30,193 nt of DNA from a virus. The stretch is taken from IMG/VR virus record IMGVR_UViG_3300030106_004485, positions 4,943 to 35,135 of that record; one strand, written 5' to 3'. Shown here piece after piece: positions 12,685 to 17,903 of this stretch. The notes below the pieces were generated by a model. That model worked only from the letters and a program-made list of their open reading frames with translations. It made no database searches and had not been told where the DNA came from. The number at the start of each line of letters is the position of its first letter. The stretch's first letter is position 1. A program made the translations under genes and the position numbers.

Positions 12685-12708
12685 CAGAATCCAGCAACGG
12701 GTTATATT
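12681..12708 (+). promoter_or_regulatory. Repeated sigma70-like promoter P18
   Basis: TTGACA at 12681-12686, 16-nt spacer, TATATT at 12703-12708. Contains the upstream stop codon. Confidence 0.85.
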
Positions 12709-12759
12709 ATTCATGTGGGGCAAGAAACCTACTACCTACCTACTACAGGGGCACATAAC

Positions 12760-12960
12760 ATGGCAGACCCAACAAAATCAGTCGGACCTTTCAAGGACGC
12801 ATCAGAATTCGCAACCAACCTGAGCATATCCATCGCTCTCCATCAGGCCATTCAGGAATATGAAAACGCCAAGGAGACGATGTCAGAAGAGGTAGCGAAG
12901 ATGCAACTCGACATCCTATGTCAGGTTCTGATGGCCTCCGACCTAATCGCAGAAGCTTGA
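12760..12960 (+). CDS. Hypothetical helical 66-residue protein
   Basis: The ATG at 12760 has AGGGGC about 8 nt upstream. The product starts M-A-D-P-T-K-S-V-G-P-F and is predicted almost entirely helical (EFATNLSISIALHQAIQEYE, then EEVAKMQLDILCQVLMASDL). No family recognised. First gene of the P18 unit, followed 8 nt later by a VGD-family gene. Confidence 0.68.
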   Translation: MADPTKSVGPFKDASEFATNLSISIALHQAIQEYENAKETMSEEVAKMQLDILCQVLMASDLIAEA

Positions 12961-12968
12961 TCCACCCA

Positions 12969-13277
12969 ATGAATAAAATCAAGGTGGGCGACCTAATCTG
13001 CTTCAACGCCGCTGGTATGAAACGAAAGTCGCTGGGTCTTGTGTTGGACATCACAGTCAGAAACACAAACGGCTATGGGGAGCCCCTGTTCAATGGAGAC
13101 ATGTGGACGGCGATAAAGATTCGATGGATTGAAAAGCCGCCCCTGATGCCCACCATCGATTCTTGGAGCCTTTACCACATTGAGGGCATAGGGTGGAGTT
13201 GCGATAATACAACCAAGCTTGATACACTGTGGCATAAACTCCATCCATCTTTTGAGAAAATTAAAGTTTCCGCTTGA
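12969..13277 (+). CDS. VGD-family protein, long FNAAG member
   Basis: At 102 residues this is the longest simple member. It reads M-N-K-I-K-V-G-D-L-I-C-F-N-A-A-G-M-K-R-K, then LGLVLDIT and A-I-K-I-R-W-I strands, with an extra 40-residue C-terminal part rich in Trp and His. The N-A-A-G segment matches the L-S-A-A-G subgroup at 1023 and 8314. No clear ribosome-binding site is visible; it may be read by re-initiation from the gene 8 nt upstream. The TGA (13275-13277) is inside the -35 of P19. Confidence 0.72.
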   Translation: MNKIKVGDLICFNAAGMKRKSLGLVLDITVRNTNGYGEPLFNGDMWTAIKIRWIEKPPLMPTIDSWSLYHIEGIGWSCDNTTKLDTLWHKLHPSFEKIKVSA

Positions 13278-13301
13278 CAGAATCCGACAACGGGTTATAT
13301 T
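13274..13301 (+). promoter_or_regulatory. Repeated sigma70-like promoter P19
   Basis: TTGACA at 13274-13279, 16-nt spacer, TATATT at 13296-13301. Contains the upstream stop codon. It drives three small genes. Confidence 0.85.
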
Positions 13302-13322
13302 ACTGACATGACCGAGGACAAG

Positions 13323-13472
13323 ATGAAAAAGAAACCTGCTACTACCCTACGCCGCAACCCCGTTGCTCAGGCAATCCGAGAGGGTTATTCCAATACCAAG
13401 AGGGCAGGTTCCCATCGCGACCGTTCCAAGTACAGCCGCAAGATTAAACACAAGGGAGGACAAAATGATTAG
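13323..13472 (+). CDS. Small, strongly basic 49-residue protein
   Basis: The ATG at 13323 follows GAGGACA at the right distance; an ATG at 13308 is in frame but lies only 7 nt from the -10 box. The product, M-K-K-K-P-A-T-T-L-R-R-N-P onward, is dominated by Lys, Arg and Ser (KRAGSHRDRSKYSRKIKHKGG), typical of nucleic-acid-binding or ribosome-associated micro-proteins. No family recognised. The 3' end overlaps the next gene by 8 nt. Confidence 0.68.
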   Translation: MKKKPATTLRRNPVAQAIREGYSNTKRAGSHRDRSKYSRKIKHKGGQND

Positions 13473-13566
13473 TGATAGAGAATTCAATATCTTTGTATTC
13501 TTCATCGGATTACTATGGGGCTTTTGCGTTGGTCCATTTTTCACATGGCTGCTAATTAGTCGTTAA
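13465..13566 (+). CDS. 33-residue single-span membrane peptide
   Basis: GGGAGGA lies upstream of the ATG at 13465. The peptide is M-I-S-D-R-E-F-N followed by a hydrophobic span (IFVFFIGLLWGFCVGPFFTW) and a short L-L-I-S-R end. A single transmembrane helix is predicted. It overlaps the preceding basic gene by 8 nt. Function unknown. Confidence 0.7.
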   Translation: MISDREFNIFVFFIGLLWGFCVGPFFTWLLISR

Positions 13567-13595
13567 GTTATGAACCAAGAACAGGAGGATATATC

Positions 13596-13823
13596 ATGGT
13601 TGAATACTGGGAAGAACAATTGGAAGAGCTTGAAAACGAGGAGAACGAATTGATCTCCCGTATCGGAACAGCAACGAGGCATGGAGACCATCAGGCAGCC
13701 GAAGACCTTGAAGAGAGACTATCGGAGGTTCTCGTAAAGATGGACGCTCTGGAAAATGCTATCTCTACATGCATGACCGAGCCTCTCGACTTCGATGATG
13801 ACGATACGGAAACAATGGACTGA
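13596..13823 (+). CDS. Acidic coiled-coil protein (75 residues)
   Basis: AGGAGG lies 8 nt before the ATG. The sequence is M-V-E-Y-W-E-E-Q-L-E-E-L-E-N-E, with heptad-like Leu/Ile spacing through residues 5-65 (LISRIG, DLEERLSEVLVKMDALE), followed by a very acidic tail (DFDDDDTETMD). A long helical coiled coil is predicted. Acidic DNA-mimic or chaperone-like roles are possible, but nothing specific is visible. Confidence 0.7.
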   Translation: MVEYWEEQLEELENEENELISRIGTATRHGDHQAAEDLEERLSEVLVKMDALENAISTCMTEPLDFDDDDTETMD

Positions 13824-13844
13824 GAACTAATTTAAACTTTTTCC

Positions 13845-13872
13845 TTGACAGAATAGAACAGCGGGTTATATT
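13845..13872 (+). promoter_or_regulatory. Repeated sigma70-like promoter P20
   Basis: TTGACA at 13845-13850, 16-nt spacer, TATATT at 13867-13872, preceded by ATTTAAACTTTTTCC, an upstream tract shared with P21 and P22. Confidence 0.86.
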
Positions 13873-13902
13873 GTTAGTGAACCCAAGAGAAACGGAGAAT
13901 CA

Positions 13903-14121
13903 ATGCTTAATCTTCCTCAGCCGCTCACCGAATCCCAAGCCAACGTCCGCGCTCAATACTGGGCCCGCAAGAGGACGGACGAGGAATGCGGCTTCTGCAT
14001 CTACTTCTGCGAGGACGAGGAAGCTTTCTACGTCGTACCCTTCTCGGAGGCTACGGGGGACCGTGGGAGCCTATACGCTGACCTTGAATTGGTTAAGGTT
14101 GTGGACACCGTCGAGAACTAA
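13903..14121 (+). CDS. Hypothetical acidic 72-residue protein
   Basis: CGGAGAAT precedes the ATG at 13903. The protein begins M-L-N-L-P-Q-P-L-T-E-S-Q-A-N-V and has a Cys-containing central part (EECGFCIYFCEDEEAFYVVP) with a C-x2-C-x3-C pattern, then acidic strands (LYADLELVKVVDTVEN). Metal binding is possible but the Cys count is low. No family recognised. Sole gene of its promoter. Confidence 0.7.
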   Translation: MLNLPQPLTESQANVRAQYWARKRTDEECGFCIYFCEDEEAFYVVPFSEATGDRGSLYADLELVKVVDTVEN

Positions 14122-14135
14122 TTTAAACTTTTTTC

Positions 14136-14163
14136 TTGACAGAATCCAATAGCAGGTTATATT
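14136..14163 (+). promoter_or_regulatory. Repeated sigma70-like promoter P21
   Basis: TTGACA at 14136-14141, 16-nt spacer, TATATT at 14158-14163, preceded by AATTTAAACTTTTTTC. Confidence 0.86.
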
Positions 14164-14193
14164 ACAAGAGAACCCCAGAGAAACGGAGATAAG

Positions 14194-14370
14194 ATGTCCC
14201 TTCGCACCCTTCATAAGCACCGCACCGACGCTACCTACGCTCAGTCCCACTCGCCCAATATGAGCAGCAAGGCCACTAAGCACAAGCGGCACGCTATTAG
14301 CCGCTTCAACCGCGCTCTCCGCCGCACCCAACGCGAAGTTATCGCCGTCGCCCTTCTCTCCGAGGTATAG
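14194..14370 (+). CDS. Small, strongly basic 58-residue protein
   Basis: The ATG at 14194 follows CGGAGATA. The product M-S-L-R-T-L-H-K-H-R-T-D is very rich in Arg, His and Lys (KATKHKRHAISRFNRALRR), ending in a hydrophobic helix (EVIAVALLSEV). Probably binds nucleic acid or an acidic partner. Codons are visibly C-rich in third position compared with the right half of the window. No family recognised. The next gene starts 1 nt after its stop. Confidence 0.68.
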   Translation: MSLRTLHKHRTDATYAQSHSPNMSSKATKHKRHAISRFNRALRRTQREVIAVALLSEV

Positions 14371-14371
14371 A

Positions 14372-14542
14372 ATGAAGTCCAACGAATTCGCATTCTGCAC
14401 CGACTCAGACCTTTTGCGCTACATCTGGAATCTCCGCAAGGTTTCCCCTGTCGTCCTTAGTCCACAATGGGTTGACACCGAGATAGCCAAGACAATGGCT
14501 GAGCTTGACAGAAGAGAAGCGAAGCGTTCCGAGATTATTTAA
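14372..14542 (+). CDS. Hypothetical 56-residue protein
   Basis: The ATG begins one base after the preceding stop, with CGAGGTAT at the end of the preceding gene as ribosome-binding site. The product reads M-K-S-N-E-F-A-F-C-T-D-S-D-L-L-R-Y-I-W, then a Pro/Val-rich segment and a charged helix (MAELDRREAKRSEII). No family recognised; likely coupled to the basic gene upstream. Confidence 0.62.
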   Translation: MKSNEFAFCTDSDLLRYIWNLRKVSPVVLSPQWVDTEIAKTMAELDRREAKRSEII

Positions 14543-14551
14543 ACTTTCTTC

Positions 14552-14579
14552 TTGACAGAATCCGAGAATAGGTTATATT
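14552..14579 (+). promoter_or_regulatory. Repeated sigma70-like promoter P22
   Basis: TTGACA at 14552-14557, 16-nt spacer, TATATT at 14574-14579, then AAGAACCCGAGAGAAGG. Confidence 0.85.
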
Positions 14580-14608
14580 GTATAAGAACCCGAGAGAAGG
14601 ATAACTCA

Positions 14609-14794
14609 ATGAAGCGAACCACAACCGAAACCCACCGTCGCGCAATCGTCAACGCTCTGAACAGCAAGCCATGGGTATATTCCAACAGGGGCTTGAATGA
14701 ATTCATCGACCAGCATCATGCCGACTATGGAGAAGAGGTCCGCGCCCTTGCTCGCTTCGTTATGGATGTTCGCATCCTGAACGGAACGCATTAA
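14609..14794 (+). CDS. Hypothetical 61-residue protein
   Basis: GAAGGATAA precedes the ATG at 14609. The product is M-K-R-T-T-T-E-T-H-R-R-A-I-V-N-A-L, a basic N-terminus followed by an alpha-helical body (GLNEFIDQHHADYGEEVRAL, ARFVMDVRIL). No family recognised. Sole gene of P22. Confidence 0.68.
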   Translation: MKRTTTETHRRAIVNALNSKPWVYSNRGLNEFIDQHHADYGEEVRALARFVMDVRILNGTH

Positions 14795-14828
14795 TCCGAG
14801 ACCCCTTAAAATTATTTTCATAAAAAGC

Positions 14829-14856
14829 TTGACAAGTTAGAGAAACAGGTTACATT
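14829..14856 (+). promoter_or_regulatory. Repeated sigma70-like promoter P23
   Basis: TTGACA at 14829-14834, 16-nt spacer, TACATT at 14851-14856, then AAGAACCCAAAAGAAGG. Confidence 0.82.
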
Positions 14857-14887
14857 ACATAAGAACCCAAAAGAAGGAAGAATCATT

Positions 14888-15160
14888 ATGGCTACAAGAG
14901 AACAAGTTGTTAACGCATGGGTAAGAGGACTTCCAGCCACTACAGGTAACAGAAGTCTTAGCACTAATGGGAAAGAGCTATACAGCTACAACCTTACCAT
15001 CGGCGTTAAGCTTGACGGTTCCCCCGTTGTCCTTGACTATACCGCCCCCGCTGGCCACTTCCACAGTCAGACAACGTCCACCCATGTCCGCTTCGCCGCT
15101 CGTTCCGCAAACGATGTCATGCACCCCGACGCATACTTTGAGGCTTTCCCCCAGCGTTAA
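14888..15160 (+). CDS. Phage-conserved MATREQV-type protein
   Basis: A 90-residue protein, M-A-T-R-E-Q-V-V-N-A-W, followed by a G-N-R-S-L-S-T-N-G segment, strands (LYSYNLTIGVKLDGSPVVLD) and Y-T-A-P-A-G-H-F-x-S-Q-T-T-S-T-H-V. I recall this layout (A-W at about residue 10, Y-S-Y-x-L-x-I-G, D-Y-T-A near the middle, T-T-S-x-H-V) from a family in phages of several hosts, with no known function. GAAGGAAG lies upstream. It closes the long series of promoter units. Confidence 0.75.
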   Translation: MATREQVVNAWVRGLPATTGNRSLSTNGKELYSYNLTIGVKLDGSPVVLDYTAPAGHFHSQTTSTHVRFAARSANDVMHPDAYFEAFPQR

Positions 15161-15176
15161 CCTGCTGCTGCCCTAC

Positions 15177-15208
15177 GGGGGTGGGTGCCTGTATACTGCC
15201 CTACCCCC
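15177..15208 (+). repeat. G/C-rich hairpin after the 14888 gene
   Basis: GGGGGTGGG (15177-15185) pairs with CCCTACCCCC (15199-15208) through one G-U pair, giving about 9 bp. No T-tract follows, so it is not a standard terminator, but it could pause or block transcription. The non-coding stretch 15161-15402 also holds TGACA-TAT-TGTCA at 15273-15285. Confidence 0.5.
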
Positions 15209-15272
15209 CTTGTGCCCTGCCCCCCAATGGGTTGACGGGTAAAGTGTCAAAAAGTCAATTATTTATTTTTTG

Positions 15273-15285
15273 TGACATATTGTCA
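15273..15285 (+). promoter_or_regulatory. Palindrome TGACA-N3-TGTCA, copy 1
   Basis: A perfect 5-bp inverted repeat, TGACA TAT TGTCA. The same core with TTT in the centre occurs at 15656-15670, on the other side of the gene at 15403. It is a candidate operator, or two -35-like sequences facing each other. Confidence 0.45.
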
Positions 15286-15402
15286 ATTTATTGTGGAAGA
15301 ATTGTGTTTGTACTGTGGCTGTATCTGGCCCATTTTCACTGGCAAGTCAAGCGCAATCCCTCATTTTTACTTAGTTCTTACAATTACAAACGGACGATTT
15401 AA

Positions 15403-15600
15403 ATGCTCCCCGATTCAACCGCACTCGATAAAGACCTTCAAACCTGCCTTATCCGCGTCCGTGTTAGAGAGATAGTTAACACTAACCCTGAAGACTGGCA
15501 CAAGCTAATCAATGCAGGCTACGACTTCTCCCAAGAAGCCCCGCACGTTCAACGATTCGCCCAAACCCTCCAGCGATGGAGAGCACGCAAAAAGTCTTGA
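15403..15600 (+). CDS. Hypothetical 65-residue protein between paired palindromes
   Basis: The product is M-L-P-D-S-T-A-L-D-K-D-L-Q-T-C-L-I-R-V-R-V-R-E-I-V, mostly helical, with a basic end (QRFAQTLQRWRARKKS). No family recognised, although its size and charge would suit a small DNA-binding protein. No canonical promoter of the repeated family lies upstream, and the ribosome-binding site is weak. The TGA lies in a TTGACA (15597-15602) that has no matching -10, so a promoter module may have decayed here. Confidence 0.6.
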   Translation: MLPDSTALDKDLQTCLIRVRVREIVNTNPEDWHKLINAGYDFSQEAPHVQRFAQTLQRWRARKKS

Positions 15601-15654
15601 CAGGTTTTTATCTCTCTTAGGGGCAACCTTAATACATGGCCCCGCAGTACAGCG

Positions 15655-15671
15655 TTTGACATTTTGTCAAA
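15655..15671 (+). promoter_or_regulatory. Palindrome TTTGACA-TTT-TGTCAAA, copy 2 of the TGACA-N3-TGTCA core
   Basis: A 7-bp perfect inverted repeat with a 3-nt centre. It contains the same core as 15273-15285. It lies 5 nt before another TTGACA (15676-15681) that is followed by AT-rich sequence, so it may be an operator overlapping a promoter-like site. Confidence 0.5.
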
Positions 15672-15687
15672 ACTCTTGACATGCCCA

Positions 15688-15733
15688 TTACTTTACATAA
15701 TTATAGAGCCCCGAATTTACTTTACATAATTAT
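15688..15733 (+). repeat. 17-bp direct repeat, two copies
   Basis: TTACTTTACATAATTAT occurs at 15688-15704 and 15717-15733, with 12 bp between copies (period 29 bp). It is non-coding and AT-rich. With the palindrome at 15655 it makes the 15601-15858 gap look regulatory: an operator array or iterons are possible. The rest of that gap, up to P24, shows nothing I can name. Confidence 0.55.
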
Positions 15734-15793
15734 TCACATGTGTGTATCAATAGGGAATAGGGAAGAGACCCGAAAAAAAGATTAATTATTTTC

Positions 15794-15821
15794 TTGACAG
15801 GTTCCGACGACGGGTTATATT
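15794..15821 (+). promoter_or_regulatory. Repeated sigma70-like promoter P24
   Basis: TTGACA at 15794-15799, 16-nt spacer, TATATT at 15816-15821. Standard GACGGGT spacer end. Confidence 0.85.
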
Positions 15822-15858
15822 TTCTGTGTAAGACGAAAAACCCAAACCCAGAGAGAAC

Positions 15859-16323
15859 ATGAGAGAATCCGACCTTGAAATGAAAACCGCCAGCGACGCC
15901 CTTGGCGAGTACTTCAACGACTCCAGCAATACCGATTGCGGCATTGGCGACAGGATGGTAATTTACGCCGCTATGGCTGGCAACGAAGCTGCTATCAGCA
16001 AGCTGATTAACCTCTGCCATCGTCACCTCGGCACTAACTGGGTCCAACGTCTGAAGGTTCGCGGGGTTCCCCGTGACATCGTGGACGCTCTGCGGGATGC
16101 TGCCTATGCTCAGAAGGACCGCCGCAAGTCCAACAGGCTGAAGGACAGGAACCGCCATTACGGCCCGAACGGTTACGGCTACGATATGGTTGGCCCTCTG
16201 TTCAAGCCCGAAAGGCAGGACCCCGTTATCGTCCACGGGAACCGCTCCATCCCCCTGTCGGAAATCACGCGCCCCGTTAGCCCTTACCGCTACGACTTCG
16301 AGCACGATACCGACCGCGTGTAA
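15859..16323 (+). CDS. Hypothetical 154-residue protein
   Basis: CAGAGAGA precedes the ATG at 15859. The N-terminal two-thirds are helical (MVIYAAMAGNEAAISKLINL) and look like a small helical bundle; a basic segment follows (YAQKDRRKSNRLKDRNRHYG) and then a Pro/Tyr-rich tail. No family recognised. It uses many C-ending codons, like its left-hand neighbours. Followed at once by the GGACA palindrome. Confidence 0.72.
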   Translation: MRESDLEMKTASDALGEYFNDSSNTDCGIGDRMVIYAAMAGNEAAISKLINLCHRHLGTNWVQRLKVRGVPRDIVDALRDAAYAQKDRRKSNRLKDRNRHYGPNGYGYDMVGPLFKPERQDPVIVHGNRSIPLSEITRPVSPYRYDFEHDTDRV

Positions 16324-16326
16324 AGC

Positions 16327-16341
16327 GGACATTTTCTGTCC
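16327..16341 (+). promoter_or_regulatory. Palindrome GGACA-N5-TGTCC abutting a -35, copy 1
   Basis: GGACA TTTTC TGTCC lies immediately before the TTGTCA of P25. An equivalent (GGACA TAATC TGTCC) abuts the TTGACA of P26. Flanking bases AGC and TT are also shared. It could be an operator or a short hairpin. Confidence 0.55.
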
Positions 16342-16369
16342 TTGTCAATTATAAATCCCGAGATACATT
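16342..16369 (+). promoter_or_regulatory. Variant promoter P25 (TTGTCA / TACATT)
   Basis: TTGTCA at 16342-16347, 16-nt spacer, TACATT at 16364-16369 followed by ATAGACG, the subtype seen at P16 and P26. The weaker -35 and the adjoining palindrome suggest separate control. Confidence 0.72.
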
Positions 16370-16399
16370 ATAGACGAACCCCGAGAACAGGATAAAAGA

Positions 16400-16699
16400 A
16401 TGAACGGATACAGAAACTGGAACCATTACAACGTCGCCCTCTGGATGCACAACGACCGCGAACTCTACCGCACGATGATCTCCACCGTACAGGACAGCGG
16501 AACCCTTGAGCAAGCTATCGTTGGGGTCTACAATCAATTGAAGGGACGGAAGACTCAAGACGGCGCAGCCTTCACTCTTGCCGCTGTACGGGAAGCCATG
16601 GAGGGGCAGGACTTGGAGGAGTTTCTGGACGTTGCCGAACAGGCTTCCCTTTTCAATATGGAGACCTCCGAGCTTCAGGACTTCATTAGCGGAAGTTAG
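16400..16699 (+). CDS. Phage/plasmid-type NWxxYNVALW protein
   Basis: A 99-residue protein beginning M-N-G-Y-R-N-W-N-H-Y-N-V-A-L-W-M-H-N-D-R-E-L-Y. The N-W-x-x-x-N-V-A-L-W-x-x-N-D-x-x-L-Y pattern matches a small family I recall from phages and plasmids (possibly DUF7249), function unknown. The C-terminal half is acidic and helical (EEFLDVAEQASLFNMETSEL). AGGATAA precedes the ATG. Confidence 0.75.
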   Translation: MNGYRNWNHYNVALWMHNDRELYRTMISTVQDSGTLEQAIVGVYNQLKGRKTQDGAAFTLAAVREAMEGQDLEEFLDVAEQASLFNMETSELQDFISGS

Positions 16700-16700
16700 C

Positions 16701-16715
16701 GGACATAATCTGTCC
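16701..16715 (+). promoter_or_regulatory. Palindrome GGACA-N5-TGTCC abutting a -35, copy 2
   Basis: GGACA TAATC TGTCC, ending exactly where the TTGACA of P26 starts. Same geometry as copy 1 at 16327. Confidence 0.55.
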
Positions 16716-16744
16716 TTGACATTCCCGAGAACATAAGATATATT
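16716..16744 (+). promoter_or_regulatory. Variant promoter P26
   Basis: TTGACA at 16716-16721, 17-nt spacer, TATATT at 16739-16744 followed by ATAGACAC. The leader ACTAACCCGAACCAGG is related to the others. Confidence 0.75.
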
Positions 16745-16774
16745 ATAGACACTAACCCGAACCAGGATTTAAAC

Positions 16775-17044
16775 ATGGACTTTCTTGACATCCCCCGCCT
16801 CCCCACTAACGGACAGGTCGCACTCTGCAACGACCTTAACCAGCAACTCAACGAACAGGCCGCACGCCTTGAAGAGTTGTTCCTCGACATTGCCACCGAC
16901 CCGAAAGTAACCCACTTCACTTTTGAAGACATCGTAGCCAAGCGCAAGAGCCGCGCCAAGGTTGCCGAGGTTCCCAAGAAGGACGAAGAGGAAGACGATT
17001 CCGCCGAGTTCCAGAAGTTCCTGACCGAAGAGTTCGACGGATAG
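16775..17044 (+). CDS. Acidic helical 89-residue protein
   Basis: CAGGATTT precedes the ATG at 16775. The protein M-D-F-L-D-I-P-R-L-P-T-N is followed by helices (VALCNDLNQQLNEQAARLEE) and a charged C-terminus (VPKKDEEEDDSAEFQKFLTE). A coiled-coil-like, acidic, soluble protein; no family recognised. Last sizeable gene of the promoter-rich region. Confidence 0.7.
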   Translation: MDFLDIPRLPTNGQVALCNDLNQQLNEQAARLEELFLDIATDPKVTHFTFEDIVAKRKSRAKVAEVPKKDEEEDDSAEFQKFLTEEFDG

Positions 17045-17114
17045 ACTTCACTCAACTGTAACATCTTTCACCCTGCCCGCGTACTACTTACCTCTTTACC
17101 CTGGAGTATATAAC

Positions 17115-17183
17115 ATGGAAGCAATTCTAATCCCCGTTCTCGCTGTTCAACTTTTGGCCTTTCTTCTGTTTGCGCGCTGTTAA
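17115..17183 (+). CDS. 22-residue hydrophobic peptide
   Basis: The ATG at 17115 follows CTGGAGTATATAAC, which supplies GGAG at 8-nt spacing. The peptide is M-E-A-I-L-I-P-V-L-A-V-Q-L-L-A-F-L-L-F-A-R-C: one hydrophobic span with a positive end. Very short but well framed by the ribosome-binding site. No promoter of the repeated type lies directly before it, so it is probably read through from P26. Confidence 0.5.
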   Translation: MEAILIPVLAVQLLAFLLFARC

Positions 17184-17189
17184 CAATAA

Positions 17190-17202
17190 GGGGGGGTCCC
17201 CC
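17190..17202 (+). repeat. G-tract/C-tract inverted repeat
   Basis: Seven G followed by T and five C, then TACCCCCTCCCC. It can fold as a tight GGGG/CCCC hairpin and resembles the G/C tract at 15177-15208. It sits in the 17184-17314 gap that closes the left region and may act as a transcription block. Confidence 0.4.
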
Positions 17203-17288
17203 TACCCCCTCCCCACTATATAGCCGGCGAAATAAGTACTTAGAAGGTAGATAATCGGCCGCTGGCCGCCATGGTACATTCTATATCG

Positions 17289-17316
17289 CCAAGAAAAATC
17301 TGAGATTTGGCTTTTC
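17289..17316 (+). repeat. Flanking direct repeat, left copy (28 bp)
   Basis: CCAAGAAAAAT then AGATTTG and TTTTC. It matches 17852-17879 at 23 of 28 positions. The two copies bracket the single minus-strand gene and its promoter. In the minus direction the left copy also forms a GCCAAATCT/AGATTT hairpin after the gene, so it may double as a terminator. Confidence 0.6.
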
Positions 17317-17746
17317 ACCGCCACCATCCATAGTCTTCGTTGTGGTCATCGAGACCGTAGTCTTCATCAGCGCAGTCATCGTCATCCCAATGTAAATGAT
17401 CGTCGTCATAGTACCACGCATCGTCATCGTTTTCCTCTTTAGGATTCATATATGACGGGATATCGTTCGGGTCGTAGTATGCCACACTATATCCGTTGTA
17501 ATAAACGATTGTCCCAATATAATCACCAACAATACTCCAATGCGGAATCTTCATGCTATGGATCCCGGTTCCAAGACTTACCGACCATTTGCCGCCTTTG
17601 GAATTCTCAGTATAGGCTAAGAAGTCTTTTTCATCATCATAGCCCAGAGTGCTTATATGCTCTATGGTGCCGGCTCGGAGCTTCCAGCCGTAAAACTCTC
17701 CAATTTTTAAGGATGCTGCCGCTTTTTCAAAGGTCATATCAATCAC
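17315..17746 (-). CDS. Sole minus-strand gene: hypothetical 143-residue protein with Asp/His-rich tail
   Basis: The stop (TGA) is at 17317-17315. The start is a GTG at 17746 (4 nt after GGAGG) or an ATG at 17737 (13 nt after it). The protein has a beta-rich body (KIGEFYGWKLRAG, KWSVSLGTG, YIGTIVYYNG) and an extremely acidic tail with Trp and His (DDDAWYYDDDHLHWDDDDC...) that could bind metal. No family recognised. The open frame extends further upstream, but a matching promoter (17798-17826) lies between, so the upstream residues are non-coding leader. Opposite orientation, its own promoter and flanking repeats suggest an inserted cassette. Confidence 0.72.
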   Translation of the reverse strand: MIDMTFEKAAASLKIGEFYGWKLRAGTIEHISTLGYDDEKDFLAYTENSKGGKWSVSLGTGIHSMKIPHWSIVGDYIGTIVYYNGYSVAYYDPNDIPSYMNPKEENDDDAWYYDDDHLHWDDDDCADEDYGLDDHNEDYGWWR

Positions 17747-17797
17747 GCTTCCTCCAATGTGATTCGCAAAACAGATGTCTTTATCCGTTATATTATT

Positions 17798-17826
17798 AAT
17801 ATAACACGGCAGGCCCGTCTTGTCGA
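17798..17826 (-). promoter_or_regulatory. Repeated promoter on the minus strand (P27)
   Basis: Read on the minus strand: TCGACA (17826-17821), 17-nt spacer ending GTGT, then TATATT (17803-17798). It has the same end-of-spacer GT and the same -10 as the plus-strand family, with one base off in the -35. It drives the minus-strand gene at 17315-17746. Confidence 0.7.
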
Positions 17827-17851
17827 GGAGAAAAGATGAAAAAATAACCCA

Positions 17852-17879
17852 CCAAGAAAAATTCCAGATTTGAGTTTTC
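17852..17879 (+). repeat. Flanking direct repeat, right copy (28 bp)
   Basis: Second copy of the 17289-17316 sequence, 23 of 28 bases identical, 563 bp to the right. Lies between the minus-strand promoter and the gene at 17904. Confidence 0.6.
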
Positions 17880-17903
17880 GTTGTACTGCGCACTATTTAC
17901 AAC

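Noticed and set aside
653-14856. CRISPR-like array from regularly repeated 28-bp sequences
   Set aside because: The repeats are promoters with variable distances (hundreds of bp) and genes between them, not spacers.
15597-15602. Another copy of the repeated promoter after the 15403 gene
   Set aside because: TTGACA contains the gene's stop as usual, but no TATATT-like -10 follows at 16-18 nt, so it is probably decayed or chance.
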